From assembly GCA_017631855.1 (NCBI GenBank), contig JAGBSP010000023.1:1-64000 (forward strand): a stretch of DNA of 64,000 nt. Direction: 5' to 3'. Each line of letters opens with the position of its first letter. Positions within the stretch are counted from its first letter, which is position 1. Below the pieces are notes generated by a model. It was given only the letters and a program-made list of their open reading frames with translations. It made no database searches and was not told the DNA's origin. Shown in pieces: positions 50,789 through 59,730 of this stretch. A program made the position numbers and the translations under genes. This stretch comes from Clostridia bacterium (GTDB lineage: Bacteria; Bacillota; Clostridia; Oscillospirales; CAG-272).

Positions 50789-52792
50789 ATGGCAACAAAA
50801 AACGAAGCCGCAAAGCAATATAACGATCAAAGCATCAAAGCGCTCAAGGGCGCCGACCGTGTCAGAAAACGCCCCAGCGTCATCTTCGGCTCGGACGGTC
50901 TTGAGGGCTGTGAGCATTCCTTCTTTGAAATTCTTTCGAACTCGGTCGACGAGGCGAAGGGCGGACACGGAAACGAAATCGTCGTCACCGCTTATGCCGA
51001 TCATTCGATCTGCGTCGACGACCACGGACGCGGTGTTCCGCTCGGATGGAACGAGGGAGAAGGTCGCTGGAACTGGGATCTGATTTACTGCGAGCTCTAC
51101 GCAGGTGGTAAATACGACAACAACAGCGGAGACTCTGCTTACGAATTCTCGCTCGGTCTGAACGGACTCGGCGCGTGCGCAACGCAGTACAGCTCCGAAT
51201 ATATGGAAGTATATTCCTATGACGGAAAGAACGAATCGCATATAAGCTTCAAAAAGGGTGAGCCCGTCACCGAGTTGATGGTTCGCCCCTTGGAGAGAGG
51301 CGAAAAGCGTACGGGCACGGTGGTGCGTTGGCGCCCCGACCTTGAGGTCTTTACCGACATCAAGATCCCCGCAAGCTTTTTCATCGATACGATGCGCCGT
51401 CAGTCGGTCGTCAACGCAGGCATCTGCTTTACGCTCCGTATTGAGGGCGAAAAAGGAAAATTCGAAGAGCAGAAATTCCTCTATGAAAACGGAATTTCCG
51501 ACTATCTCTCCGAGCTCGCAGGCGACACGGCAATGACCGCCCCCGTCCTCTGGCATCTTGAAACCAAGGGACGCGACCGCGAGGACAAGCCCGACTATAA
51601 GCTCAAGGCCGATTTTTCGTTCTGCGTCTCCAACGTAGTCAACGCCACCGAGTATTACCACAACTCAAGCTTCCTCGAGTACGGCGGCTCGCCCGATAAG
51701 GCGGTCAAGGTCGCATTCGTCTATGCGCTTGACAAATATCTTCGTACACAGAACAAATACAATAAAAACGACTCGAAGATCACCTTTGCCGACGTTGCCG
51801 ATTCCCTGCTCCTTGTTATCAGCAGTGAGTCGACGATGACCTCGTACGAGAACCAAACGAAAAAGGCGATCAACAATGCATTTATCTACGAGGCAATGAC
51901 CAATTTCCTCAAGGAAAATCTCGAAATTTACTTTGTGGAAAATCCCACTGCCGCCGAGCTCTTTGCCAATCAGGTTCTCATCAACAAGCGCAGTCGCGAA
52001 AGCGCGGAGTCCGAGCGACTGAACATCAAAAAGAAGCTCAATACGACGATGGATATTTCCGCCCGCGTTGAGAAATTCGTCAACTGCCGCACCAAAGACC
52101 CCGCGGTCCGCGAGCTATATATCGTAGAGGGAGACTCGGCGCTGACGTCCTGTAAGCTAGCGAGAAACTCAGAATTTCAGGCGATCATTCCCGTCCGCGG
52201 AAAAACGCTCAACTGTATGAAGAGTACCTATGAGCAGATCTTCAAGAACGAGATCATCACCGACCTGCTCCGCGTCATCGGATGCGGTGTGGAGATCACG
52301 GGCAAGAAAGTCAAGGGCGACGTTGCGACGTTCGATCTTTCGGCACTCCGTTGGTCGAAGATCATCATCTGTACCGATGCCGACGAGGACGGATTCCAGA
52401 TTCGTACGCTTCTACTGACCCTCTTCTACCGTCTGCTTCCGACCCTCATTCAGGAAGGTAAAATCTACATTGCCGAAACCCCGCTCTTTGAGATTACGAC
52501 CAAGGATCAAACCTACTTTGCCTACGACGAATTCGAAAAGGCAGAGATTTTGCAAAAGCTCGGCAATCAGAAATACACGCTTCAGCGTTCAAAGGGACTG
52601 GGCGAAAACGAGCCCGAAATGATGTCCCGTACAACCATGCACCCCGCAACGCGCCGCCTTGTCGCGGTCACGCCAACCGATGCCGCAAAGACCGAAGAAA
52701 TCTTCGACACCCTGCTCGGCAACAACCTCCCCGCCCGAAAGGAATTCATCGCCCTGCACGGCAGTGAATATATGAAGGACGCGGATATTTAA
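50789..52792 (+). CDS. Divergent type IIA topoisomerase B subunit (GyrB/ParE-like), orphan
   Basis: 667 residues. GHKL ATPase part (ILSNSVDEAKGG, VDDHGRGVPLGW, GGKYDNNSG, GLNGLGAC) about residues 40-160, transducer domain with TKKAINNA about 355, TOPRIM with EGDSALTS and DADEDGF about 455-540, and the C-terminal KGLGENEPEMM. Several usual residues differ: DADEDGFQIRT for DADVDGAHIRT and VRGKTLNCMKS for LRGKILNVEKA. No A subunit (gyrA/parC) is adjacent, so its partner is elsewhere. It is probably a second or alternative decatenase/gyrase subunit rather than housekeeping GyrB. Confidence 0.88.
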   Translation: MATKNEAAKQYNDQSIKALKGADRVRKRPSVIFGSDGLEGCEHSFFEILSNSVDEAKGGHGNEIVVTAYADHSICVDDHGRGVPLGWNEGEGRWNWDLIYCELYAGGKYDNNSGDSAYEFSLGLNGLGACATQYSSEYMEVYSYDGKNESHISFKKGEPVTELMVRPLERGEKRTGTVVRWRPDLEVFTDIKIPASFFIDTMRRQSVVNAGICFTLRIEGEKGKFEEQKFLYENGISDYLSELAGDTAMTAPVLWHLETKGRDREDKPDYKLKADFSFCVSNVVNATEYYHNSSFLEYGGSPDKAVKVAFVYALDKYLRTQNKYNKNDSKITFADVADSLLLVISSESTMTSYENQTKKAINNAFIYEAMTNFLKENLEIYFVENPTAAELFANQVLINKRSRESAESERLNIKKKLNTTMDISARVEKFVNCRTKDPAVRELYIVEGDSALTSCKLARNSEFQAIIPVRGKTLNCMKSTYEQIFKNEIITDLLRVIGCGVEITGKKVKGDVATFDLSALRWSKIIICTDADEDGFQIRTLLLTLFYRLLPTLIQEGKIYIAETPLFEITTKDQTYFAYDEFEKAEILQKLGNQKYTLQRSKGLGENEPEMMSRTTMHPATRRLVAVTPTDAAKTEEIFDTLLGNNLPARKEFIALHGSEYMKDADI

Positions 52793-52807
52793 CCAACCCA
52801 AAAAATT

Positions 52808-52844
52808 CAGCGTAGCTGTGAAATTCACGGCTACGCTGTTTTTA
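52808..52844 (+). terminator. Rho-independent terminator
   Basis: Stem CAGCGTAGCTGTGAA (52808-52822) with TTCACGGCTACGCTG (52824-52838), then TTTTTATT. It shares its base with the hairpin at 43864-43898. Confidence 0.85.
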
Positions 52845-52864
52845 TTGGAATTTTTATAAACCTC

Positions 52865-52949
52865 GGTAGGGGTCGGCGCCCTCGACGACCCGTTCTAATC
52901 CTTGAGTAAAATTCTTCGTTGCGGGCTGTCGTGGGCGCCAGCCCCTACC
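52865..52949. repeat. 85-base imperfect inverted repeat element
   Basis: GGTAGGGGTCGGCGCC (52865-52880) is complementary to GGCGCCAGCCCCTACC (52934-52949), and CGACGACCCG pairs with CGGGCTGTCG inside; the centre is AT-rich. It is non-coding and ends in the same GTAGGGG/CCCCTAC motif as the repeat at 534-587. Confidence 0.6.
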
Positions 52950-52970
52950 AACATTGAAACAATCTTTTTG

Positions 52971-53360
52971 TTATTTTTTCTTCTGCTCCCAGCGAACAAA
53001 AATTTTTACAGGGAGAAAGCTCAAAAGATAAAATGCAACCGCCAAAGCAATTTTCAAAATTCCGCTTCCGTAAACAATCAGCGCACAAAGCGGTGGAAGA
53101 ATCGCCAATTTACAAAGAGAATGATATTTCATACCAATACGGTACGCCACCTTGTCCACTTCCCTTGTAGTATATGACGTGCTATCGGTCGGAAGCTCGG
53201 CATCGGGTTTGGCATAAGAACGAAAGATAGAGATCTGCAATAGCGAAACAAAAATCAAAACGATCGGTGCAAGCGACAATGCGTGAATATTGATCAAGCT
53301 CCAAAACGGAATCAACGAGCAAACAATTGCTCCAAGTGAAACACAAAGATATACTGTCAC
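52971..53360 (-). CDS. Small integral membrane protein of unknown function
   Basis: 129 residues with about four hydrophobic segments: VCVSLGAIVCSLIPFW-like start, LSLAPIVLIFVSLLQI, ILPPLCALIVYGSG and LAVAFYLLSFLPVKIF, then a basic end WEQKKK. No known domain recognised. The GTG at 53360 is chosen because AGGAGGAG lies 10 bases before it; a TTG at 53393 would put this ribosome site inside the gene. Confidence 0.65.
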   Translation of the reverse strand: MTVYLCVSLGAIVCSLIPFWSLINIHALSLAPIVLIFVSLLQISIFRSYAKPDAELPTDSTSYTTREVDKVAYRIGMKYHSLCKLAILPPLCALIVYGSGILKIALAVAFYLLSFLPVKIFVRWEQKKK

Positions 53361-53397
53361 TATTCTTTCTCCTCCTACTTTTTCTATTTTCAATTAC

Positions 53398-53426
53398 AGT
53401 ATACCATATCAAATTTGATTTTTCAA
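53398..53426 (-). promoter_or_regulatory. Promoter of the small membrane protein gene
   Basis: Minus strand: TTGAAA (53421-53426), 17-base spacer, TATACT (53398-53403). Confidence 0.68.
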
Positions 53427-53526
53427 TCAACTGTTTGTTGTTTTTCCCTTTTTATAAAAAAATCTTTAATTTGCCCAAAAATGAACCATACTAACAAAGA
53501 AACCTATCATAAAGTGAGGAAACAGT

Positions 53527-55173
53527 ATGGTTACACTCCACGGAAAAGGCGTGTACGGTGGCATTGCCATCGGACGGCTTTCCTTTCTTCGACGCCGCGG
53601 TATGAGCGTCCGACGCCGCACCGTCAGCGATACGGCAGCAGAGCTTGTTCGCTTTGAAATTGCACGACAGAGAGCTATCTCCGAACTTGGAAAATTGCAC
53701 GAAAAGGCGCTTCGCAACATCGGCGAGAGCGGCGCGCAGATTTTTGAAATTCACCAAATGATGCTTGAGGACGACGACTACGTCGACTCGATCGTCAATA
53801 CCATTCGCACCGAGCGCGTCGGTGCGGAATACGCCGTTGCCACCGCCGCCGAGAATTTTTCGATGGTCTTTTCCTCGATGGACGATCCCTATATGCAGGC
53901 ACGCGCCGCCGACGTCCGCGACATTTCCAACCGCTTGATCGAAGCACTTTCGGGCAAGGAAGAAGCAAAATCACAATTTTCGGAAGAAGCCCGTATTGTC
54001 TGTGCCGACGATTTAGCGCCAAGCGAAACGATGCAGCTCGACCGAGAGAGTGTTTCGGCGTTCATTACAGCAGAGGGGTCGGTCAACTCGCACACCGCAA
54101 TCCTTGCGCGAACGATGGGAATTCCCGCCGTTGTCGACGTAGGCGAAGCATTGCTTGACGCCGCCGACGGGACAGAGGCAATCGTGGACGGCTTTACGGG
54201 CAAGATCTATCTCTCCCCCGACGAGGCAACCCTCACGCAAATGCGAGCCAAGCGCGAGAAAGATCTGCATGCCAAAGCGCTTCTTGAAAAATACAAGGGA
54301 ATGGACAACGTCACGCTCGACGGCACGCGCATTGACATCTTTGCCAACATTCAAGGTCTTCGCGAGGTGGGCGCGGCACTGCTTCACGATGCGGGCGGCA
54401 TCGGTCTTTTCCGAAGCGAATTTCTCTATCTCGACCGCGAGGATTTTCCCGACGAGGAAGAGCAATTTCAAGTGTATAAAACCGTTCTGCAAAGCATGGG
54501 CGGAAAAAAGGTCGTAATTCGAACCATGGACGTCGGTGCCGACAAGCAGGTGAATTATTTCGGACTCGACAAGGAAGAAAATCCCGCCATGGGAATGCGG
54601 GCAATCCGCATTTGTCTTTGCCGTCCCGAGGTCTTCCGTCCTCAGCTTCGCGCGCTTCTGCGCGCGTCGGTATTCGGAAATCTCGCCGTGATGTTTCCGA
54701 TGATTACCTCGTGCGTCGAGGTCGAAGAAATCAAGCGTCTGATCGCCGAGGTCAAAAAGGAATTAAAAAAAGAGAAGCTTCCCTTCTCCGAGTCGACCGA
54801 ATTCGGCATTATGATCGAAACGCCTGCCGCCGCCATCATCAGCGACCGTCTTGCGCCCCTCGTTGATTTTTTCAGCATTGGAACGAACGATCTGACGCAA
54901 TACACCTTAGCGCTTGACCGACAGAACCGAAGCCTTTCCGCCTTTTTCGATCCCCACCACGAGGCGGTGCTCCGTCTGATTGAGTTTACCGCCGAAAATG
55001 CCCACCGCCACGGAAAATGGATCGGCATTTGCGGAGAGCTCGCCTCGGATCTTTCGCAGACCGAGCGCTTCTTGAGGATGGGGATCGACGAGCTGTCGGT
55101 ATCCCCTGCCTATATTCTTCCCCTGCGGGACAAGATCCGAAATCTTGATTTGAGAAATCCGAAAGGAGAATAG
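53527..55173 (+). CDS. ptsI: Phosphoenolpyruvate-protein phosphotransferase (PTS Enzyme I)
   Basis: 548 residues. Enzyme I takes phosphate from PEP and passes it to HPr. The phosphorylated His189 lies in GSVNSHTAILAR. The C-terminal PEP-binding barrel has GIGLFRSEFLY, MFPMITS and GTNDLTQYT, with IGICGELASD near the end. HPr is encoded 3 bases downstream. No PTS permease genes are in the window. Confidence 0.95.
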   Translation: MVTLHGKGVYGGIAIGRLSFLRRRGMSVRRRTVSDTAAELVRFEIARQRAISELGKLHEKALRNIGESGAQIFEIHQMMLEDDDYVDSIVNTIRTERVGAEYAVATAAENFSMVFSSMDDPYMQARAADVRDISNRLIEALSGKEEAKSQFSEEARIVCADDLAPSETMQLDRESVSAFITAEGSVNSHTAILARTMGIPAVVDVGEALLDAADGTEAIVDGFTGKIYLSPDEATLTQMRAKREKDLHAKALLEKYKGMDNVTLDGTRIDIFANIQGLREVGAALLHDAGGIGLFRSEFLYLDREDFPDEEEQFQVYKTVLQSMGGKKVVIRTMDVGADKQVNYFGLDKEENPAMGMRAIRICLCRPEVFRPQLRALLRASVFGNLAVMFPMITSCVEVEEIKRLIAEVKKELKKEKLPFSESTEFGIMIETPAAAIISDRLAPLVDFFSIGTNDLTQYTLALDRQNRSLSAFFDPHHEAVLRLIEFTAENAHRHGKWIGICGELASDLSQTERFLRMGIDELSVSPAYILPLRDKIRNLDLRNPKGE

Positions 55174-55176
55174 AAA

Positions 55177-55434
55177 ATGAGCTTTTTTGAATATACCATC
55201 CGTGACGAAAATGGATTGCACGCGCGCCCTGCGGGACTTCTGGTCAAGCAAGCGCAGAACCTTTCGTCCGACATCACCATCGAATGTCGCGGCAAGAGTG
55301 CAAGTCTGAAAAAAATTCTTGCCGTGATGGGACTCGGTGTCAAGTGCGGCGATACCGTCAAGGTTTTTGCCGAAGGCAAAAACGCCGAGATCGATATCAA
55401 GGTCATCAAGGCTTTTTTGGAAGAGAATTTTTGA
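55177..55434 (+). CDS. ptsH: Phosphocarrier protein HPr lacking regulatory Ser46
   Basis: 85 residues. His15 in NGLHARPAG is the site that receives phosphate from Enzyme I. At position 46, where Firmicute HPr has the serine phosphorylated by HPr kinase (LKSIMGVMSLG), this protein reads LKKILAVMGLG, so residue 46 is Lys. It can carry phosphate for the PTS but could not take part in HPr(Ser-P)/CcpA control. GAAAGGAG lies 9 bases before the ATG. Terminator downstream. Confidence 0.93.
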   Translation: MSFFEYTIRDENGLHARPAGLLVKQAQNLSSDITIECRGKSASLKKILAVMGLGVKCGDTVKVFAEGKNAEIDIKVIKAFLEENF

Positions 55435-55436
55435 AA

Positions 55437-55485
55437 CAAAAGAGAAAAAAGGGAAAAACCCCACTTGTGGTTTTTCCCTCTTTTG
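55437..55485 (+). terminator. Rho-independent terminator after ptsH
   Basis: GGGAAAAACC (55451-55460) pairs with GGTTTTTCCC (55469-55478), with an outer CAAAAGAG/CTCTTTTG extension and a T-run. Confidence 0.8.
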
Positions 55486-55541
55486 TTTGCCTCGCAAACA
55501 AAATTCACCCTTTTCGGGCGCTATGAACGATCAGGTGTTTC

Positions 55542-55605
55542 GCCCGTTGCGACGGGCGACCAGCGCCCCACGGCGCTGGACCCGTGCCGCCTTTTGAAAA
55601 AGGCG
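55542..55605. repeat. Cluster of three adjacent GC-rich hairpins
   Basis: GCCCGTTGCGACGGGC (55542-55557), CCAGCGCCCCACGGCGCTGG (55560-55579) and CGCCTTTTGAAAAAGGCG (55588-55605) follow one another in the ptsH-fucosidase gap. Non-coding and GC-richer than its surroundings. Looks like a dispersed REP-like element; may also act on the end of the fucosidase transcript. Confidence 0.6.
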
Positions 55606-55625
55606 GGCGAAAACTTGATTCGCAA

Positions 55626-56942
55626 TTACTTCAAAAACACCTCAATGACAGGGGCAAGAAGCGTATATGCCGTGGGGGGCGTACGGATCATCAAACGGCT
55701 ATCCTCCAGGTTTCCTGCCGCGTCGTATGCCTTGTGGTTATCCACAAAGACGACCTCGCTGGCATCGTTGAGCAGCTGCATATAGGCAGCCTTGCCCGAA
55801 AGCGTCGGGAAATTGAATGCCTTGAAGTGGCAGTCCTGCAGGTGAATGTAAAGTCGCTTTCCGTCCTCACTCTGCGTCAGCACCGTACCCGCAGGCGCCT
55901 CAAATTCGGGCTCTGCCATCGTACATCCGTAGATCGATCGACCGTTGACGCGCATCCATTCGGCATAGACCTCAAGCGCCTTGTCCGCACGGTCGTCAAA
56001 GTTTCCTCTGCCCGTCGGTCCTACGTTCATAATGAGATTTCCGCCAAGTGCTACACTTCTTGTCAGAAGATCGATCAGCATTTTCGGCGTTTTCCACGAG
56101 TGCTCGTCACGCGCGTATCCCCACGTATTAGAGAAGGTGTGGCAGGTTTCCCACGTCAGATACTCGCCCGTTTCTCTGTCACGCGGCCACGTACCCGCCT
56201 GACGCTGTTCGGGCGTAGAGATATCCTGCGGGAAATCCATACGGTCGTTGATGATCACCTCGGGCATCAGCGAACGAACGAGATCGTTGAGCTTCTCGGA
56301 TTCCCACTGTGCTCTGAGCTTTCCGCCGCCAAACTGCATCCACGAAGGATTATCTTCCTTGGCGGGATAGGAATAATCAAACCAAAGAATGTCGACCTTT
56401 CCATAATTCGTGAGCAGCTCTGTCACCTGATTTCGCAGATACTCGTTATATTTTTTCATATCTCTGCCGCGATCCTGCTCCTCTGCGTCGGGGTCTTTGC
56501 GACGCGGATGGATCTGATCGATCGGAAATTCGGGGTGATGCCAATCGATGAGCGAATAGTAAAATCCAATCTTCAGCCCCTCGGCACGGAAAGCGTCGAC
56601 AAACTCGCGGACGATATCCTTGCCGTAGGGCGTATTCATCACGTTGTAATCGGTATACTTCGTATCAAACAGACAAAATCCCTCGTGGTGCTTGGTCGTC
56701 AGCACCGCATATTTCATTCCCGCCGCCCTGGCTTTTCTTGCCCACTCGCGAGCATCGTAAAGGTCGGGATTGAAATGATCGAAATAGCGCTGATATTTCT
56801 CCTCGGAAATAAACTCGGTGGTCTTGCACCATTCATCGCGTGCACCAAGAGAATAAAGTCCGAAATGAATGAACATTCCAAAGCGGTCGTGCGTAAACCA
56901 GTCGGTATTTCCCGGTGTTTTTTTTCGAATATAAGAACTCAT
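55626..56942 (-). CDS. Alpha-L-fucosidase, GH29
   Basis: 438 residues. FGMFIHFGLYSLGARDEW and VLTTKHHEGFCLFDT are GH29 signatures; the nucleophile is the Asp in VDILWFDYSYP. There is no signal peptide, so it releases L-fucose from imported fucosylated glycans in the cytosol. The ATG at 56942 has GAAAGGAG before it; the longer in-frame start at 56990 would overlap fucI. Co-transcribed after fucI, feeding the fucose pathway of the microcompartment operon. Confidence 0.93.
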   Translation of the reverse strand: MSSYIRKKTPGNTDWFTHDRFGMFIHFGLYSLGARDEWCKTTEFISEEKYQRYFDHFNPDLYDAREWARKARAAGMKYAVLTTKHHEGFCLFDTKYTDYNVMNTPYGKDIVREFVDAFRAEGLKIGFYYSLIDWHHPEFPIDQIHPRRKDPDAEEQDRGRDMKKYNEYLRNQVTELLTNYGKVDILWFDYSYPAKEDNPSWMQFGGGKLRAQWESEKLNDLVRSLMPEVIINDRMDFPQDISTPEQRQAGTWPRDRETGEYLTWETCHTFSNTWGYARDEHSWKTPKMLIDLLTRSVALGGNLIMNVGPTGRGNFDDRADKALEVYAEWMRVNGRSIYGCTMAEPEFEAPAGTVLTQSEDGKRLYIHLQDCHFKAFNFPTLSGKAAYMQLLNDASEVVFVDNHKAYDAAGNLEDSRLMIRTPPTAYTLLAPVIEVFLK

Positions 56943-56953
56943 ACGCACTCCTT

Positions 56954-58756
56954 TCAATTTTTCTTGTAAAGCGGTCCGAAGTTCGCGCAAGCGCGGTAAT
57001 CCTGAGCTTCCTTGTCCATACCGAACGCGTTCCAGACGGCGGGACGGAAGATCTCGCTTGCGGGCACGTTATGCATACTGACGGGAATGCGAAGCATCGA
57101 GCAAAGCGAGATCAGATCGGCACCGATATGACCGTAGCTGATTGCTCCGTGATTTGCGCCCCACGCGTTCATCACCTCGTACGCAGTGCGGAAATTGCTT
57201 CCCTCCTTGCCGTCGCAACGAGGAGCAAACCAAGTGCAGGGCCAGGTGTAGTCGGTTCTCTTCCAAAGCGTGTCGGTCACCTCGTCGGGAAGTGCCACCG
57301 TCCAACCCTCGACGATCTGCAGTGCGGGGCCAAGTCCCTTGATCAGATTGAGGCGAATCATCGTCACGGGCATTTCTCCCTTCGTCACAAAGCGAGAAGA
57401 ATATCCGCCGCCGCGGAAGTAGCCGAGGTCGGCATAGTTCCAGGTGGTATTTGCCATAATTGCATCGCGGTCAGCTTCATCGACCTCATACCAAGGCTTC
57501 ATCACGGGCGAGCCCGTCTCGTCCTTTGCCTCGGCATTGGCATCAAGACAGCAAGCACCCGAGTTGATCAGGTGGATAATACCGTCCGACTCTGCCGCCT
57601 TACCCTCAAGATCATATCCCGTGCAACGCTTGACGGCATCGCCGCTCCAGTACGTACGAACGTCGGCAAACATCTGTGCGCGGTTCGTCAGAAGCTTCAT
57701 AAAGAGCATTCCAAAGCCGTTGAGCACGTCGTTTTCGGTGGCAAGAATATAGGGCTCGCGTACTCCGTTCCAGTCGAACGAGGTATTGAGCATTGCCTCG
57801 GCAAAGTCGCCGTTCGGATAAAAGTCGGTCCACTGTCTCTGTCCTTGGAAGCCTGCCGCAATGGCGTTGTGCCCGACCATCTCCTCTTCACAACCCTCGG
57901 GAAGCTTGTCGTTGCCGTTCATCAGATCCTTGATGATGACCGCCATCTTGACAACGAATTCCCAATCGGCATCCTTCTGCTCACGTGATCTTTGCATCGA
58001 AGGATCGTTCTTGTCAAATCCTTCAATACAGTATTTTTTCGCCCAAGCGAGTGCCTTTTCGTATTCTTCCTTATCGTAAATTTCTTCGGTCATTCGACGG
58101 ATAATTTCTACCTCGTCGACCGATTCAACTCTCATTCCGAGATAGTCCTCGATAAAATCGGTGCTGATCATCGATCCGCCAATGCCCATACAAGCCGAAC
58201 CGATCTGCAAGTAGGATTTTCCTCTCATCGTTGCGGCGGCAACCGCGGCACGGCCGAAACGAAGCAGTTTTTCACGCACGTCGGTGGGAATGCTCTTGTC
58301 ATCTGCATCTTGGACCTCGTGACCGTAAATACCAAATGCGGGAAGTCCCTTCTGCGCATGGGTTGCGAGAACCGATGCCAGATACACCGCACCGGGGCGC
58401 TCGGTTCCGTTAAAGCCCCACACCGCCTTGATCGTATTCTGATCCATATCCATCGTTTCCGCACCATAGCACCAGCAAGGAGTCACCGTCAGCGTGATCT
58501 CGACTCCCTCGCGGCGGAATTTCTCGGCGCAAGCGGCAGCCTCGCCCACACGACCGATCGTCGTGTCGGCAATTACTACGCGAACGGGTGTACCGTCCGA
58601 GTAACGAAGATTTTCACGGAAAAGCGCTGCGGCGGCATTTGCCATTCCCATCGTCTGCTCCTCGAGCGATTCTCTGACCTTAAGCGGTCCGCGACGTCCG
58701 TCAATCGTCGGACGGATACCAATGGCTGGATAATTTCCTACGTATCTTTTTTTCAT
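56954..58756 (-). CDS. fucI: L-fucose isomerase
   Basis: 600 residues, the usual FucI length. Converts L-fucose to L-fuculose (often also D-arabinose) with Mn2+. [13 protein letters not shown] at the N-terminus, [15 protein letters not shown] and the catalytic/metal region around [14 protein letters not shown] and [14 protein letters not shown] are clear. First of two genes with the fucosidase, divergent from an AraC regulator. AAAGGAG precedes the ATG. The kinase needed next (FucK) is not in the window. Confidence 0.96.
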   Translation of the reverse strand: MKKRYVGNYPAIGIRPTIDGRRGPLKVRESLEEQTMGMANAAAALFRENLRYSDGTPVRVVIADTTIGRVGEAAACAEKFRREGVEITLTVTPCWCYGAETMDMDQNTIKAVWGFNGTERPGAVYLASVLATHAQKGLPAFGIYGHEVQDADDKSIPTDVREKLLRFGRAAVAAATMRGKSYLQIGSACMGIGGSMISTDFIEDYLGMRVESVDEVEIIRRMTEEIYDKEEYEKALAWAKKYCIEGFDKNDPSMQRSREQKDADWEFVVKMAVIIKDLMNGNDKLPEGCEEEMVGHNAIAAGFQGQRQWTDFYPNGDFAEAMLNTSFDWNGVREPYILATENDVLNGFGMLFMKLLTNRAQMFADVRTYWSGDAVKRCTGYDLEGKAAESDGIIHLINSGACCLDANAEAKDETGSPVMKPWYEVDEADRDAIMANTTWNYADLGYFRGGGYSSRFVTKGEMPVTMIRLNLIKGLGPALQIVEGWTVALPDEVTDTLWKRTDYTWPCTWFAPRCDGKEGSNFRTAYEVMNAWGANHGAISYGHIGADLISLCSMLRIPVSMHNVPASEIFRPAVWNAFGMDKEAQDYRACANFGPLYKKN

Positions 58757-58804
58757 CGTTTTTTCTCCTTTAGTAATATGTATTTTTGTTTTTTAAAGTT
58801 CTAC

Positions 58805-58833
58805 TTGACTTTGATTTTATTTTATCATATAAT
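58805..58833 (+). promoter_or_regulatory. Promoter of the AraC gene next to fucI
   Basis: TTGACT (58805-58810), 17-base spacer, TATAAT (58828-58833). I could not pick a convincing promoter for fucI in the same gap (TATGAT on the minus strand is weak), which fits activator dependence. Confidence 0.7.
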
Positions 58834-58883
58834 AAAGGAGAAAGCCATTGAATTTTGTTTATAAAATATGGAGATTTATATTT

Positions 58884-59690
58884 ATGGAACTGATTCGAAA
58901 CGAAGAAATGCTCTATCTCGGGCGACGTATGAATCTTGAAATTGACGAGATCCGCTATGCGCTTCTCGACTCGGAATGGAATCTGCAAAATCTTCGCGCT
59001 TCGTTTACGCGCGTTTATTTCCCCTTGGACGGCGAAGGAATTCTGACCTTTGGAAACGAAGAAATTACCATTCGTCCCGGCAATATTTATATCGTTCCCT
59101 CGGAGCTGAATTTTTCGGGATTTTGCCCGAAATATCTCAATAAAATCTACGTTCACTTAACACTCCGCCGCCCCGACGGAAATGATCTTCTGGCGGGCAT
59201 CGACCGCTGTCTGGTGCTTCCTCACAGCGAGGCGCACATTGCAGAGGTTGAGGAGCTCTACCGCGCCGCAGACCTTCGCTCGGTGCTTCGTTTGAAGCAG
59301 CTTCTGTACGAGCTTCTGCTCGATGCCATCGAACTCGCTCCGCCGCGCGGACTTCCCACCGCCCGTCACTCTCCGCAAACCAAAGCCGCACTAGCCTATA
59401 TCGACGAGCATCTTCGCGCTTCGCTGACCATCGATGAAATCGCCTCGGCGCTCTTCGTATCCAAACTCGGACTTCAAAAAAGCTTTCGCGAAGAGGTCGG
59501 CAAACCCATTGGAAAATACGTCGACGACTGCCTGATGGCGCGCGCCGAGCGCGATCTGCTCAACCCTGCCTACTCCATAAAGGAAATCAGCGACCGCCTC
59601 GGCTTTTGCGATCAATTCTACTTTTCCCGTAAGTTTACGCAAAGTCACGGAATGTCGCCAAGGCGCTTTCGTCAAATGCAAAACGAATAA
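58884..59690 (+). CDS. AraC family transcriptional regulator (probable fucose regulator)
   Basis: 268 residues: N-terminal cupin-like domain (GNIYIVPSELNFSGF) and a C-terminal double HTH (LTIDEIASALFVSKLGLQKSF, then IKEISDRLGFCDQFYFSRKF) ending GMSPRRFRQMQ. The ATG at 58884 follows a GGAG; an upstream TTG at 58848 overlaps the promoter region. Divergent from fucI-fucosidase, so it probably activates them when fucose is present. Confidence 0.88.
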   Translation: MELIRNEEMLYLGRRMNLEIDEIRYALLDSEWNLQNLRASFTRVYFPLDGEGILTFGNEEITIRPGNIYIVPSELNFSGFCPKYLNKIYVHLTLRRPDGNDLLAGIDRCLVLPHSEAHIAEVEELYRAADLRSVLRLKQLLYELLLDAIELAPPRGLPTARHSPQTKAALAYIDEHLRASLTIDEIASALFVSKLGLQKSFREEVGKPIGKYVDDCLMARAERDLLNPAYSIKEISDRLGFCDQFYFSRKFTQSHGMSPRRFRQMQNE

Positions 59691-59730
59691 AAAAAGACGC
59701 GTTTGCTCATTGGCAAACGCATCTTTTTTT
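59691..59730. terminator. Bidirectional rho-independent terminator
   Basis: Stem AAAAAGACGCGTTTGC (59691-59706) with GCAAACGCATCTTTTT (59713-59728), one mismatch, between convergent genes. Confidence 0.85.
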
